A stretch of DNA of 40,030 nucleotides, from NCBI GenBank assembly GCA_001801485.1, contig MGXV01000003.1:10289-50318 (forward strand). Reading direction: 5' to 3'. The notes under the pieces were generated by a model. It was not told the origin of the DNA, made no database searches, and saw only the letters and a list, made by a program, of their open reading frames with translations. This document shows positions 39,933 to 40,030 of this stretch, piece after piece. The position numbers were made by a program, and so were the translations under genes. Every line of letters starts with the position of its first letter. Position 1 is the first letter of the stretch. The DNA comes from Gammaproteobacteria bacterium RIFCSPHIGHO2_12_FULL_37_14 (lineage in GTDB: Bacteria; Pseudomonadota; Gammaproteobacteria; DSM-16500).

Positions 39933-40030
39933 TTGTCTACATTAGAAGTATTAGAGAAAAAGTTATTGCATTATACAGGCAAAGCTATTGCTGATTTTCA
40001 TATGATTCAGTCAGGCGATCGTATTCTTGT
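39933..40030 (+). CDS. ttcA: tRNA 2-thiocytidine biosynthesis protein TtcA, N-terminal part (runs off the window)
   Basis: A TTG at 39933 preceded by AGGAG starts a frame reading [20 protein letters not shown] then [13 protein letters not shown] to the window end. The KKLLHxxGKAIADFxMIxxGDRILV pattern is the conserved N-terminus of TtcA, which thiolates cytidine 32 of tRNAs using an Fe-S cluster and ATP. The ATP PP-loop (SGGKDS) would lie just beyond the edge. A TTG start is unusual but well placed. Confidence 0.85.
   Translation, partial: MSTLEVLEKKLLHYTGKAIADFHMIQSGDRIL

Overview
The window looks like chromosome from an intracellular gammaproteobacterium of the Legionellales (Legionella, Coxiella, Berkiella or Aquicella-like). 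The DNA is AT-rich. A spectinomycin phosphotransferase closely resembles the Legionella pneumophila APH(9)-Ia enzyme. There are U-box and ankyrin proteins of the kind these bacteria deliver into host cells, and a GDSL lipase of the PlaA/PlaC type. The assignment is an inference from protein resemblance; no rRNA or intact tRNA gene is present.

Positions 1-11,290 form a patchwork island. At the left edge, on the minus strand, lie a 25-codon ORF that could encode a modified-peptide precursor, a hairpin, and the start of a GNAT acetyltransferase. A diverged repeat then occurs three times in the same orientation (about 781, 7617 and 11115). Two copies end in what looks like the anticodon-loop-to-3'-end part of a tRNA-Thr(CGU), so they read as attachment-site scars of tandem integrations. 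The first segment (853-7616) holds a minus-strand, tightly coupled operon of antibiotic-modifying-type enzymes (truncated GNAT, Vat-like acyltransferase, APH(9), APH fragment, APH-like kinase, methyltransferase), an AbiEi/AbiEii toxin-antitoxin pair behind a perfect 18-bp inverted repeat, and gene debris. The second segment (7748-11114) holds a 2H phosphoesterase, a 540-aa U-box protein and a membrane protein with a distorted zinc-protease motif.

Positions 11,295-15,380 are a second operon, on the plus strand, with the same flavour: SGNH hydrolase, Vat-like acyltransferase, methyltransferase stub, GNAT, GNAT-GNAT fusion and GNAT-GrpB fusion. Positions 15.4-20.1 kb carry effector-like or lineage-specific genes: an ankyrin protein with a possible frameshifted tail, a coiled-coil protein, and small membrane, secreted and Pro/Gln-rich proteins.

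Positions 20.2-25.5 kb are a signalling operon: a receiver-GGDEF-EAL protein with degenerate catalytic motifs, a membrane-anchored fusion of an extracytoplasmic domain and an ABC-type substrate-binding domain, and a histidine kinase. A secreted PlaA-type lipase follows.

Positions 26.6-40 kb are mostly housekeeping or conserved genes (dicarboxylate symporter, CNNM/CorC protein, YheT, MFS exporter, CysZ, exported MsrB and MsrA, acid-sphingomyelinase-like phosphodiesterase, YggU, ArnT-like glycosyltransferase, cold-shock protein, start of ttcA). They are interrupted by a 547-aa protein with internal duplications and a 17-residue tandem repeat that looks like an accessory or effector gene.
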